DNA of 64,000 nt from the NCBI RefSeq assembly GCF_902497625.1, contig NZ_CABVGX010000023.1, forward strand, positions 1 to 64,000, written 5' to 3'. Under the pieces are notes generated by a model. The model saw nothing but the letters and a program-made list of their open reading frames with translations. It did no database searches and had not been told where the DNA came from. Shown piece after piece: positions 34,649-43,309 of this stretch. This stretch comes from Pseudomonas fluorescens. Its GTDB lineage: Bacteria > Pseudomonadota > Gammaproteobacteria > Pseudomonadales > Pseudomonadaceae. The position numbers and the translations under genes are program-made. Position 1 is the stretch's first letter. Each line of letters starts with the position of its first letter.

Positions 34649-34737
34649 GTGGTATGTACCACTAAAACTGCACTGTACCATGCGCTGAGAATTCAAAAAA
34701 TATCTATGTTTCTAATACGGGATATACTGGTATTACC
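34649..34737. promoter_or_regulatory. Repeated GGTA/TACC inverted sites between the kfrA-like and recombinase genes
   Basis: GTGGTATGTACCAC at 34649-34662 is a perfect dyad. GGTATTACC at 34729-34737 is a second dyad with the same half-sites. A lone half-site TGTACCA lies at 34674-34680. TAATAC-N11-GTATTA (34713-34735) overlaps the second site. The arrangement fits operators for the KfrA-like protein or a recombination core with accessory sites. Confidence 0.6.
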
Positions 34738-34806
34738 CAAGGTGAGGCTGTTAATCGGCCTCCGAATGCTGTGCTGCATGTACACGAACTTCACAAGGCC
34801 AATTTC

Positions 34807-35745
34807 ATGAGCGATCTGGATCGGTATCTGCAAGCCGCCACGCGCGATAACACGCGGCGCAGTTATCGTGCGGCGATTGAACACTTCGAAGTGACATGGG
34901 GCGGTTTTCTCCCGGCCACCGCCGACAGCGTTGCGCGTTACCTGGTTGCGTATGCAGCAGAGCTGTCGATAAACACCTTGAAGTTGCGTCTGTCAGCGCT
35001 GGCTCAATGGCACAGCAGCCAGGGCTTTGCCGACCCGACCAAGGCGCCTGTGGTGCGCAAGGTGTTCAAAGGCATTCGCGCGCTGCACCCGGCGCAGGAA
35101 AAGCAGGCCGAACCATTGCAGCTCCAGCATCTGGAGCAGGTAGTGGCCGCGCTGGCGCTGGAAGCCGAAGTTGCAAGATCCAAAAACGATCAGCCAGCAC
35201 TCCTGCGCGCCCGGCGTGACACGGCCCTGATCCTGTTAGGCTTCTGGCGTGGTTTCCGCAGCGACGAGCTGTGCCGCGTGCACATCGAGCATGTGCGCGC
35301 GGTCGATGGTTCGGGCATCACGCTGTACCTTCCGCGCAGCAAGAGTGATCGCGAAAACCTCGGCAAGACTTACCAGACCCCGGCGCTGCAACGGTTATGC
35401 CCGGTGCAGGCATATTGCGCCTGGATTAGCGAAGCAGCGTTGGTTCGCGGGCCGGTGTTTCGCGGTATCGATCGTTGGGGCAATTTGAGCGAGGAGGGGT
35501 TGCACGCCAACAGCATCATCCCGTTACTGCGCAACGCACTGGAGCGTGCCGGCATCGCCGCCGAGCATTACACCAGTCACTCCTTGCGACGGGGATTTGC
35601 CAGTTGGGCTCATCAGAGCGGCTGGGACCTCAAATCGTTGATGAGCTATGTCGGCTGGAAGGACCTTAAGTCGGCGATGCGCTACATCGAAGCGAGTCCA
35701 TTCCTTGGCATGGCGCGGGTGGGGGAAAAGGTCATGCCAGGCTAG
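34807..35745 (+). CDS. Tyrosine-type site-specific recombinase (TnpS-like)
   Basis: The 312-residue protein has a SAM-like core-binding domain (about 1-100) and a catalytic domain with the full set of residues: R151 (FRSDEL), K179 (PRSKSD), H258 and R261 (SHSLRRGF), W284 (YVGWKD) and nucleophile Y293 (MRYIEAS). AAGG precedes the ATG at 34807; an in-frame ATG at 34771 is less likely. No tRNA attachment site or prophage genes are adjacent. The divergent KfrA-like partner makes a resolution module more likely than a phage integrase. Confidence 0.88.
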   Translation: MSDLDRYLQAATRDNTRRSYRAAIEHFEVTWGGFLPATADSVARYLVAYAAELSINTLKLRLSALAQWHSSQGFADPTKAPVVRKVFKGIRALHPAQEKQAEPLQLQHLEQVVAALALEAEVARSKNDQPALLRARRDTALILLGFWRGFRSDELCRVHIEHVRAVDGSGITLYLPRSKSDRENLGKTYQTPALQRLCPVQAYCAWISEAALVRGPVFRGIDRWGNLSEEGLHANSIIPLLRNALERAGIAAEHYTSHSLRRGFASWAHQSGWDLKSLMSYVGWKDLKSAMRYIEASPFLGMARVGEKVMPG

Positions 35746-35882
35746 AGACGCTTTTCTTCTATTAATATGCTCCGCAATAGCGAAAACCCATCAGCAGCAT
35801 CAAGTTTGCCAATGAGCCATTCGTCCACCGAGTCGGTAGAGTTCACTCCATCAAGTTCTTAACCCCTGACGGAGAGTCACTG

Positions 35883-36446
35883 ATGCCTATCATCAACAGC
35901 CAAGTTAAACCGTTCAAAGCCGACGCCTTCAAAAACGGCGACTTCGTGAAAGTCTCCGACGCTGACCTGAAAGGCAAATGGTCTGTCGTGTTCTTCTACC
36001 CAGCCGACTTCACTTTCGTTTGCCCGACTGAACTGGAAGACCTGGCTGACAACTACGCCGAGTTCGAAAAACTGGGCGTCGAAATCTACAGCGTTTCTAC
36101 CGATACCCACTTTGCCCACGCTGCCTGGCACAACACTTCGCCAGCCATCGGCAAAATCCAGTACACCATGATCGGCGACCCGACCCACGTCATCTCCCGC
36201 AACTTCGACGTTCTGATCGAAGAAGCTGGTCTGGCTGACCGTGGCACTTTCGTGATCAACCCTGAAGGTCAGGTCAAAATCGTTGAACTGAACGATGGCG
36301 GCGTTGGCCGTGACGCTTCCGAGCTGCTGCGCAAAATCAAGGCTGCTCAGTACGTCGCTGCTCACCCAGGCCAGGTCTGCCCAGCCAAGTGGAAAGAGGG
36401 CGAGGCCACTCTGGCTCCGTCCCTGGACCTGGTCGGCAAGATCTAA
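35883..36446 (+). CDS. ahpC: Alkyl hydroperoxide reductase subunit C (peroxiredoxin)
   Basis: AhpC reduces H2O2, organic peroxides and peroxynitrite. The 187-residue typical 2-Cys peroxiredoxin has peroxidatic C47 (FTFVCPTEL) and resolving C166 (GQVCPAKW). GGAGAG precedes the ATG. It is separated from ahpF by a strong hairpin, which should leave ahpC in excess. I saw no convincing full OxyR site in the 137-base upstream gap. Confidence 0.97.
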   Translation: MPIINSQVKPFKADAFKNGDFVKVSDADLKGKWSVVFFYPADFTFVCPTELEDLADNYAEFEKLGVEIYSVSTDTHFAHAAWHNTSPAIGKIQYTMIGDPTHVISRNFDVLIEEAGLADRGTFVINPEGQVKIVELNDGGVGRDASELLRKIKAAQYVAAHPGQVCPAKWKEGEATLAPSLDLVGKI

Positions 36447-36508
36447 GTCTGTGACACGCTGCATCAGGGCGGAACTCCGCACCTACTAAGTAAGCTGCAC
36501 CGCCCTCA

Positions 36509-36546
36509 AAAAACGCCCGGGCGAGATTCGCTCGGGCGTTTTTTTA
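36509..36546 (+). terminator. Hairpin between ahpC and ahpF
   Basis: AACGCCCG...CGGGCGTT arms and a seven-base T run. It probably attenuates read-through into ahpF. Confidence 0.88.
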
Positions 36547-36573
36547 TGTCTATGTCAAAAGGAAATCGCCCGT

Positions 36574-38139
36574 ATGTTGGACGCCACTCTTAAAGCCCAG
36601 TTGAAATCGTACCTGGAACGGGTCACCCAACCGATCGAGATCGTTGCCTCACTCGACGACGGTGCGAAATCCCGGGAAATGCTCGAACTGCTGAAAGACG
36701 TTGCCAGTCTTTCCACTCAAATTACTTTGCTCGATGACGGTGACGATAATCGTAAGCCATCGTTCTCGATCAATCGCCCCGGTGCCGATATCAGCCTGCG
36801 TTTCGCCGGCATCCCGATGGGTCACGAATTCACTTCGCTGGTGCTGGCCTTGCTGCAAGTTGGCGGCCACCCATCGAAAGCCAGTGCCGAAGTGATCGAG
36901 CAGATTCGCTCGCTCAAAGGCGAGTTCAGCTTCGAGACCTACTTCTCGCTGTCCTGCCAGAATTGCCCGGACGTGGTCCAGGCGCTGAACCTGATGGCCG
37001 TGCTCAACCCGAACATCCGCCACGTCGCCATTGACGGTGCGCTGTTCCAGGCTGAAGTAGACGAGCGCCAGGTCATGGCGGTGCCAAGTATTTACCTCAA
37101 TGGCGTCAACTTTGGCCAGGGCCGTATGGGCCTGGAAGAAATTCTCGCCAGGATCGACACCAGCGGCATCGAACGTCAGGCCGAGAAAATCAGCGCCAAA
37201 GAAGCTTTTGATGTGCTCGTGGTTGGCGGTGGTCCGGCAGGTGCCTCGGCAGCCATCTATGCAGCGCGTAAAGGCATTCGCACCGGCGTTGCGGCTGAGC
37301 GTTTTGGCGGGCAGGTGCTGGACACCATGGCCATCGAAAACTTCATCTCCGTGCAGGAAACCGAAGGACCGAAACTGGCCAGCGCGCTGGAAGAACACGT
37401 CAAGCAATACGACGTCGACATCATGAATCTGCAGCGTGCCACCGCGCTGATCCCGGCTAAAAATCCCGGCGAGCTGCACGAAGTGCGTTTCGAAAGCGGC
37501 GCGACGTTGAAAACCAAGTCACTGATTCTGGCGACCGGTGCTCGCTGGCGCGAAATGGGTGTGCCGGGTGAACAGCAATACAAAGCCAAAGGCGTGTGCT
37601 TCTGCCCGCACTGCGATGGTCCGCTGTTCAAAGGCAAGCGCGTTGCGGTGATCGGCGGCGGTAACTCCGGCGTTGAAGCTGCAATCGACCTGGCCGGTAT
37701 TGTCAGCCACGTTACGTTGCTGGAGTTCGACAGCAAGTTGCGTGCGGATGCGGTCCTGCAGCGCAAGTTGTTCAGTCTGCCGAACGTTGACGTGATCACC
37801 AGTGCGTTGACCAGTGAAGTGAAAGGTGACGGTCAGAAGGTCAACGGTCTGGTTTACAAGGATCGCGATTCGGGTGAGTTCACTACGATCAACCTGGAAG
37901 GCATCTTCGTACAGATCGGATTGCTGCCTAACACTGACTGGCTTAAGGGCACCATCGAGCTGTCGCCTCGCGGCGAGATCATTGTTGACGCTCGCGGTGA
38001 GACATCGATGCCCGGCGTGTTTGCCGCCGGCGATGTGACCACCGTGCCGTACAAGCAAATCGTGATTGCGGTGGGCGAGGGTGCAAAAGCTTCCCTGAGC
38101 GCATTCGATCACCTGATCCGGACCTCGGCCCCGGCATAA
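36574..38139 (+). CDS. ahpF: Alkyl hydroperoxide reductase subunit F
   Basis: AhpF passes electrons from NADH to AhpC. The 521-residue flavoprotein has an N-terminal double thioredoxin-like domain with a CxxC (SLSCQNCPD) and a thioredoxin-reductase-like body with FAD motif VVGGGPAGASAAIYAARKG, redox CFCPHCDG, NAD motif VIGGGNSGVEAAIDL and FAD motif FAAGDVTTVPYKQI. AGGAAA precedes the ATG. Confidence 0.97.
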   Translation: MLDATLKAQLKSYLERVTQPIEIVASLDDGAKSREMLELLKDVASLSTQITLLDDGDDNRKPSFSINRPGADISLRFAGIPMGHEFTSLVLALLQVGGHPSKASAEVIEQIRSLKGEFSFETYFSLSCQNCPDVVQALNLMAVLNPNIRHVAIDGALFQAEVDERQVMAVPSIYLNGVNFGQGRMGLEEILARIDTSGIERQAEKISAKEAFDVLVVGGGPAGASAAIYAARKGIRTGVAAERFGGQVLDTMAIENFISVQETEGPKLASALEEHVKQYDVDIMNLQRATALIPAKNPGELHEVRFESGATLKTKSLILATGARWREMGVPGEQQYKAKGVCFCPHCDGPLFKGKRVAVIGGGNSGVEAAIDLAGIVSHVTLLEFDSKLRADAVLQRKLFSLPNVDVITSALTSEVKGDGQKVNGLVYKDRDSGEFTTINLEGIFVQIGLLPNTDWLKGTIELSPRGEIIVDARGETSMPGVFAAGDVTTVPYKQIVIAVGEGAKASLSAFDHLIRTSAPA

Positions 38140-38160
38140 ACGCTGGCGCTGAAAACATAA

Positions 38161-38189
38161 AACCCCATGAGCGATCATGGGGTTTTTTG
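38161..38189 (+). terminator. ahpF terminator
   Basis: AACCCCATGA and TCATGGGGTT arms with a T run. Confidence 0.9.
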
Positions 38190-38271
38190 TGTCATGCGTC
38201 CTGTGTGTGGGGCATGCATCTGTAGGAGCAAGCCTTGCGCACACAGGCTTGCGCGCAGAATACGATTGGAA

Positions 38272-38793
38272 TTACATCGCTGCAGGCTGAATGATCTCGA
38301 CCCAGTAAGCATCCGGGTCCTTGATGAACGCCAGGCTTTTCATGCGGCCATCATTGAGGCGCTTCTGGAAGTCGCAGCCCAGCGCCTCGAAGCGCTCGCA
38401 TGCAGCAACGATGTCCGGAACCGAGATGCAAATATGGCCGAATCCGCGTGGGTCGGTGTTGCCGTTATGGTAGGCAAAGTCCGCGTCGTTTTCAGTGCCG
38501 TGGTTGTGCGTCAACTCGAGAATGCCTGGGATCGACTTCATCCATTCAGTGCGAGCCGTTGAGTCGGCTGGAATCTGGTTTTTATCGACCAGTGCAAGGA
38601 AGTACAGGCTGAATTCGGCTTCCGGGAAATCGCGTTTTTCCACTAGAGAAAAACCGAGCACGCGGGTGTAGAAATCCAGTGACTTGGTGATGTCCTTGAC
38701 CCGCAGCATGGTGTGGTTGAACACGAATTGCCGGGTGGCAGTGTCAGGTTGGGCGGTAACGCCCGGGACATTGTTCAGTTCTTGCAGGCTCAT
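38272..38793 (-). CDS. gloA: Lactoylglutathione lyase (glyoxalase I)
   Basis: GloA converts the methylglyoxal-glutathione adduct to S-lactoylglutathione. The 173-residue protein has the paired vicinal-oxygen-chelate modules with metal ligands in FNHTMLRVKD, ELTHNHG, GHICISV and YWVEIIQP. CGGAGC precedes the ATG at 38793; a longer frame to 38832 has no ribosome site. The plus-strand piece at 38221-38258 is a short REP-like inverted repeat after ahpF. Confidence 0.95.
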   Translation of the reverse strand: MSLQELNNVPGVTAQPDTATRQFVFNHTMLRVKDITKSLDFYTRVLGFSLVEKRDFPEAEFSLYFLALVDKNQIPADSTARTEWMKSIPGILELTHNHGTENDADFAYHNGNTDPRGFGHICISVPDIVAACERFEALGCDFQKRLNDGRMKSLAFIKDPDAYWVEIIQPAAM

Positions 38794-38936
38794 GGGCGCT
38801 CCGGGAAATAGTTGGGGCTGACGATGCGCCAATGATACGCAAGGGCGCCAGCATCACCAAATCCAAACCCTCAGCTATTGCCTGTGCACCGTACGAGGCT
38901 CAGACTTTGACGGTCAATTCTCGAGTGCTCCTCGCA

Positions 38937-39461
38937 ATGATCCGATTCCATCAAACTCTGTTTGCACTGACTTGTCTGTTGTCCGGGATCGCGTGTGCCC
39001 ATGCCGACACGCCGGTGATCGATTGGCCAAACGGCTGGGAAGTCGAAGCAGTACCTCAGGATGACGGCCTGCCCGAAGTGTCCCGCCAACGCGCGGTCAA
39101 GAACGACGCGTCAGGCACGCCGGTGGTTGTGATGGAGCTGACCATGACGCCGGTAGCAAGCGACCATCAAGTGAATCTTCAAGGGGTGTTGCTGGAGATG
39201 CGCAAGTCGGTGCAGAAGGATTTCTTCAAAAGTGGCTATCAGAGTGTTTGCAACAAGATTCACCCGGCCACCCTGAGTCGACTGGCAGCCCTGGAAACTA
39301 CCTGCACCATTACGCAGAACGGGCGACATGTGCTCTCGCAAACATTGGTCGCGGCAGTGAATGCCAATGCAGCTTATGTTCTATCCTATGCCGGGCAGGC
39401 CGAGGCTTACAAGGCGAGTCAAGTCGAAATAGAGGCTACACGTAACAGCTTGAAACTTTAA
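38937..39461 (+). CDS. DUF4946-type secreted protein
   Basis: The 174-residue protein starts with a signal peptide (MIRFHQTLFALTCLLSGIACAHA) and has a mature domain beginning DTPVIDWPNGWEV, which I associate with DUF4946 of pseudomonads. Two cysteines (SVCNKI, TTCTIT) could pair. A periplasmic role is expected; function unknown. The frame extends upstream to 38832, but the internal ATG creates the signal peptide. Confidence 0.75.
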   Translation: MIRFHQTLFALTCLLSGIACAHADTPVIDWPNGWEVEAVPQDDGLPEVSRQRAVKNDASGTPVVVMELTMTPVASDHQVNLQGVLLEMRKSVQKDFFKSGYQSVCNKIHPATLSRLAALETTCTITQNGRHVLSQTLVAAVNANAAYVLSYAGQAEAYKASQVEIEATRNSLKL

Positions 39462-39611
39462 TGGTGTCCACTAATCAGTACGCTCTTGATTTTCTGAACG
39501 TCTTGCAAGTTCCTACGCATTTCATGAATTCGAGGCAGTTGGCCGCCTATGCAAGATGTTCACAAATAAAGCCCTGTAATGAACAGGGCTCTTCTGAGTA
39601 ACTGAAGAGGT

Positions 39612-39977
39612 TCAACCACGCAACCACGAATCTACGGTAGAAGCGCCGTATTTTTCTTTCCAGGCTTTGAGGCCTCGATGATTGCCGCCCTTGGTTTCTA
39701 TCAGCTCTCCGGTATGCGGGTTCTGATAAACCTTGACCACCCGCGCGCGGCGGGTTTTCGGCGCGGCAGTCTGCAGCAATCCCGACTTGGTCGGGTTGGG
39801 GTCGAGAATGGCAACGATGTCGCGCAGGTTCTTGCCATAGGTCTTCATCAGTCCCTGAAGCTTTTCTTCAAATTCGATTTCTTTCTTGAGCCCGGCATCG
39901 TTCTTCAGGGATTCCAGCTGCTTGAGCTGCTCTTGAAGGGCCTTTTCAGCTGCACGAAATTCAGCGAGTCTGGACAA
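39612..39977 (-). CDS. MvaT-family H-NS-like nucleoid protein, TTG start
   Basis: MvaT/TurA-type proteins silence AT-rich and horizontally acquired genes in Pseudomonas. From a TTG at 39977 the protein is 121 residues: N-terminal coiled-coil oligomerisation region (SRLAEFRAAEKALQEQLKQL), linker, and C-terminal DNA-binding domain (VYQNPHTGELIETKGGNHRGLKAW). No ATG lies at the family start point, and GGAG sits 8 bases before the TTG, so TTG is the likely start. The frame continues to 40094 through AT-rich leader DNA. MvaT or a paralogue (MvaV/TurB) cannot be told apart by eye. Confidence 0.9.
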   Translation of the reverse strand: MSRLAEFRAAEKALQEQLKQLESLKNDAGLKKEIEFEEKLQGLMKTYGKNLRDIVAILDPNPTKSGLLQTAAPKTRRARVVKVYQNPHTGELIETKGGNHRGLKAWKEKYGASTVDSWLRG

Positions 39978-40211
39978 TATCTTTACTCCAATAGTGTGTT
40001 TGGGCTGATACCAACCGCCAACAAAGCTATAAGTCGACAGCCTTGACGCGACCCGGTGATATATGGCTCGTCCGCCATTTACGGCGGACACCAAAAATTG
40101 TAGTAGTTAATCAGCAAAGAGTAAATATCGATCTTTTCTGCATGTAACAAGTGTAGTGTTGTGATTGATTTTGCTTTGGTGAGTCGTTGTTGCCACGCCA
40201 TATACTTGGTG

Positions 40212-41747
40212 TTAATGATTACTTAATGCGCTAATGAAATCCGCACCGGACATCGGACGTCCATACAGATAACCTTGCAGAAAGTTAACGCCATGGGCTG
40301 TGAGGTACGCACTTTGCGCCTGGGTCTCTACACCTTCTGCGACGATGCCGAGATCGAGCTTGGCCGATAGCTCAATGATGGTCTCCAGAATATGCCCTGA
40401 GAGCGCGTCGGCGCCGATCATGGCCACGAAACTTTGGTCAATCTTCAGAAAATCCACGTTGAACTCGCGCAAATAGCCAAGGCTGGAGTGGCCGGTGCCG
40501 AAGTCATCAATGGCAATCATGACGCCCAGTTCGTGAAGGCGCTCGAACAGCTCATGAGTGATAGCGGTCGGCTCGATGAGTTCGCGCTCGGTCAGTTCCA
40601 GCACCAGGATGATCGCGCCGGGCTCGAATGCAGCAAGGAATGCCCGGCAATCGCTGACCAGTTCCAGGTCCTTGCAATGGCTGGCGGTGATATTGATGCC
40701 CACATGAAACGGTCCGTTGAATAAAGCCTGCGCCGGGGCGAGGATGCGCGCCGTTTGCTGCATCAATGAGCGGGTCATCGGTACGATAAGGCCGGAGTGT
40801 TCGGCAAACGGAATAAACAGGTCCGGTCGCACCAGGCCTTCGCTCGGGTGATCCCAGCGCATCAGCACCTCGGCTCCTGACCACTGTTTGCTGTCGCCAC
40901 GCACCACCGGTTGGAAATATGGAATGAATTCCGCGGCTTCCAGGGCGCGCTGCATTTCGTGGCTGGGAGACGTGGAGCGCTTTTGCAGGAAGTGCCCAAT
41001 CGACCCGGACACGATGCCGAAGAACATCAACAAGCTGAACAGCGGCGGATACTCGCTGCTCATGTAGCGCCATGTTTCGCCTTCGGGAAAACCGGCCACC
41101 ACGGTGAAGGCATAACGCGAGGAGGTGAGTTTGCTTTCGGCCACCGGCAGATCGGGGAGGGCGTCGCTGTGCACCTTGCCGTCGGCAGACAGCCAGTTCG
41201 GACCGATCTGCAACAGCAGGGAAGTCGTGCGGCCAATCAATCGCAGGACATTGCTCAGGTGATAGCCATCCAGTGTAGTCAATGCGCCCTGTTTGCCTTC
41301 GCTCAGCCGATACACCAGCAGGGACGTATTGGGCGTGACCGGGTTGCCGTTCATCAGCCATAACTTGCCCTCTGTGTAATCACCGGCGTTGACCGGCTCT
41401 TGATAGTCACCGAACAGCGAGCTGCAATAAAGGTCGTTGTCCCACACCAGATTGGTCGAGCGCACGAATGGCCGGCGAGTTACCTGCTCGCGCAGGGCGA
41501 GTTTCACCTCTTCGCAACGCTGGCCAGCCAGCGGCAGTAATTCCCGCGCCGCCTGAGCGGTATTATCGAGCATCAATTCAAATTGACGAACGGCCCCTTC
41601 AGCGGTGTGCTCGGTGCTTTGTTGGAGAGTACGCTGAGCTTGCATGTAAAGGATGGCGACCCCGAGTGCCATAGGGATCAGGCCGCTCATGACAGTGATG
41701 ACGATGCGCGCGCTGCGGTTGCGGCGGGATTTAACGCTCAATGGCAT
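40212..41747 (-). CDS. CSS-motif membrane cyclic-di-GMP phosphodiesterase (EAL domain)
   Basis: The 511-residue protein has a transmembrane segment (about 15-38), a periplasmic CSS domain with the DLYCSSLFGD motif, a second membrane segment (about 240-260) and a cytoplasmic EAL domain. The EAL signature is EVLMRWDH (Val for Ala), with IDDFGTG, FLKIDQSF and AEGVETQAQ, so activity is expected. In related PdeC-type proteins the periplasmic cysteine pair controls activity through redox state. The ATG at 41747 is used; a TTG at 41753 is also in frame. Confidence 0.9.
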   Translation of the reverse strand: MPLSVKSRRNRSARIVITVMSGLIPMALGVAILYMQAQRTLQQSTEHTAEGAVRQFELMLDNTAQAARELLPLAGQRCEEVKLALREQVTRRPFVRSTNLVWDNDLYCSSLFGDYQEPVNAGDYTEGKLWLMNGNPVTPNTSLLVYRLSEGKQGALTTLDGYHLSNVLRLIGRTTSLLLQIGPNWLSADGKVHSDALPDLPVAESKLTSSRYAFTVVAGFPEGETWRYMSSEYPPLFSLLMFFGIVSGSIGHFLQKRSTSPSHEMQRALEAAEFIPYFQPVVRGDSKQWSGAEVLMRWDHPSEGLVRPDLFIPFAEHSGLIVPMTRSLMQQTARILAPAQALFNGPFHVGINITASHCKDLELVSDCRAFLAAFEPGAIILVLELTERELIEPTAITHELFERLHELGVMIAIDDFGTGHSSLGYLREFNVDFLKIDQSFVAMIGADALSGHILETIIELSAKLDLGIVAEGVETQAQSAYLTAHGVNFLQGYLYGRPMSGADFISALSNH

Positions 41748-42171
41748 TTGCAAAACCTGTGGCGAAATAGAGGGCTCTCAAATGCAGGCAGCTAAGGCGT
41801 GCCGCACAAAAAGTTCGATCAGCAGGCCATGATAGTTGGCCTGAGTGGTCTGCGCCGCTTCCATCGTGAATTATCCGGTGTGAGGACGCCTTGCGCTGGC
41901 CACGCAATAATGGATTTCATATAGAAGACGGACAAATCCATTTACGCTGTGTAGAATCCGGTTACGCATATAAGAATAATCGTCTTCTGCCAGCAGAAGC
42001 CTCGCCCGCATCAGCCTTGGGTCGACAATGAAGAGTTTCGGGTTTCAATTGATCTACGGTGACTTCCTCGCCCGCAGCGTGCGGGGCATCTCCTGTGCGC
42101 CACCGGCCGGTCTCAGCATTCCTCGCCAATAACGATCCGTTAATGACAAGACAATGATGAGGCGCCAAACC
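41748..42171. other. Intergenic region between the EAL and hpd genes
   Basis: These 424 bases between divergent genes contain no supported gene. The stretch 41905-41990 is AT-rich (CATATAGAAGACGG, GCATATAAGAATAATCG) and probably holds promoters for either side. A frame of 68 codons on the minus strand here has no recognisable content. Confidence 0.5.
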
Positions 42172-43248
42172 ATGGCAGATTTATACGAAAACCCGATGGG
42201 CCTGATGGGCTTTGAATTCATCGAATTCGCATCGCCAACCCCAAACACGCTGGAGCCGATCTTTGAGATCATGGGCTTCACCAAAGTCGCGACCCACCGC
42301 TCCAAAGCCGTGCACCTGTATCGTCAGGGCGCGATCAATCTGATTCTCAACAACGAACCCAATAGCGTCGCTTCGTACTTCGCCGCCGAGCACGGTCCGT
42401 CGGTGTGCGGCATGGCGTTTCGCGTCAAGGATTCGCAGCAGGCTTACAAACGTGCGCTGGAACTTGGCGCTCAGCCGATCCACATTGAAACCGGTCCGAT
42501 GGAGCTGCACCTGCCGGCGATCAAAGGCATTGGCGGAGCGCCGCTTTACCTGATCGACCGTTTCGGTGAGGGCAGCTCGATTTACGATATCGACTTCGTT
42601 TACCTCGAAGGCGTTGACCGCAACCCGGTGGGTGCAGGGCTGAAAATCATCGATCACCTGACCCACAACGTCTATCGCGGGCGCATGGCGTATTGGGCGA
42701 ATTTCTACGAGAAGTTGTTCAACTTCCGTGAGATCCGCTACTTCGACATCAAAGGCGAATATACCGGCCTGACCTCCAAAGCGATGACCGCGCCGGACGG
42801 CATGATTCGCATCCCGTTGAACGAAGAGTCTTCAAAAGGCGCGGGGCAGATCGAAGAGTTCCTGATGCAGTTCAACGGCGAGGGCATTCAACACGTGGCC
42901 TTCCTCGCCGATGATCTGGTGAAAACCTGGGACCACCTGAAAAGCATCGGTATGCGTTTCATGACCGCGCCGCCGGATACTTACTACGAAATGCTCGAAG
43001 GCCGTCTGCCGAATCACGGCGAGCCGGTTGACGAACTGCAATCGCGCGGCATCCTGCTGGATGGTTCTTCGGAGTCGGGCGATCGTCGTCTGCTGTTGCA
43101 AATCTTCTCGGAAACCCTGATGGGGCCGGTGTTCTTCGAATTCATTCAGCGCAAAGGCGACGATGGGTTCGGCGAAGGCAACTTCAAGGCCCTGTTCGAG
43201 TCGATCGAGCGGGACCAGGTTCGTCGAGGTGTGCTTTCCACCGACTGA
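42172..43248 (+). CDS. hpd: 4-hydroxyphenylpyruvate dioxygenase
   Basis: HPD converts 4-hydroxyphenylpyruvate to homogentisate in tyrosine breakdown. The 358-residue protein matches the well-studied P. fluorescens enzyme from MADLYENPMGLMGFEFIEFA. The iron facial triad is H162, H241 (GIQHVAF) and E323 (FFEFIQRKG). GAGG is 9 bases before the ATG at 42172; the frame also has an ATG at 42154. Homogentisate genes are not in the window. Confidence 0.97.
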   Translation: MADLYENPMGLMGFEFIEFASPTPNTLEPIFEIMGFTKVATHRSKAVHLYRQGAINLILNNEPNSVASYFAAEHGPSVCGMAFRVKDSQQAYKRALELGAQPIHIETGPMELHLPAIKGIGGAPLYLIDRFGEGSSIYDIDFVYLEGVDRNPVGAGLKIIDHLTHNVYRGRMAYWANFYEKLFNFREIRYFDIKGEYTGLTSKAMTAPDGMIRIPLNEESSKGAGQIEEFLMQFNGEGIQHVAFLADDLVKTWDHLKSIGMRFMTAPPDTYYEMLEGRLPNHGEPVDELQSRGILLDGSSESGDRRLLLQIFSETLMGPVFFEFIQRKGDDGFGEGNFKALFESIERDQVRRGVLSTD

Positions 43249-43266
43249 GCCGGTGTAGCGATAAGA

Positions 43267-43300
43267 ATGTGGGAGCGAGGCTAGCTCCCACATTGTTTTT
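43267..43300 (+). terminator. hpd terminator, REP-like
   Basis: TGTGGGAGC and GCTCCCACA arms with a short loop, then TTGTTTTT. The arms are the GGGAGC REP sequence, used here as a terminator. Confidence 0.75.
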
Positions 43301-43309
43301 GTGTGGCGT

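Noticed and set aside
34807..35745. Prophage or integrative island attached to the recombinase gene
   Set aside because: Neighbours on both sides are ordinary core genes (gor, ahpC); no phage genes, tRNA or direct-repeat attachment sites are visible.
35746..35882. An OxyR site upstream of ahpC
   Set aside because: CTAT and ATAG elements occur near 35758-35780, but their spacing does not fit the ATAG-N7-CTAT tetranucleotide pattern.
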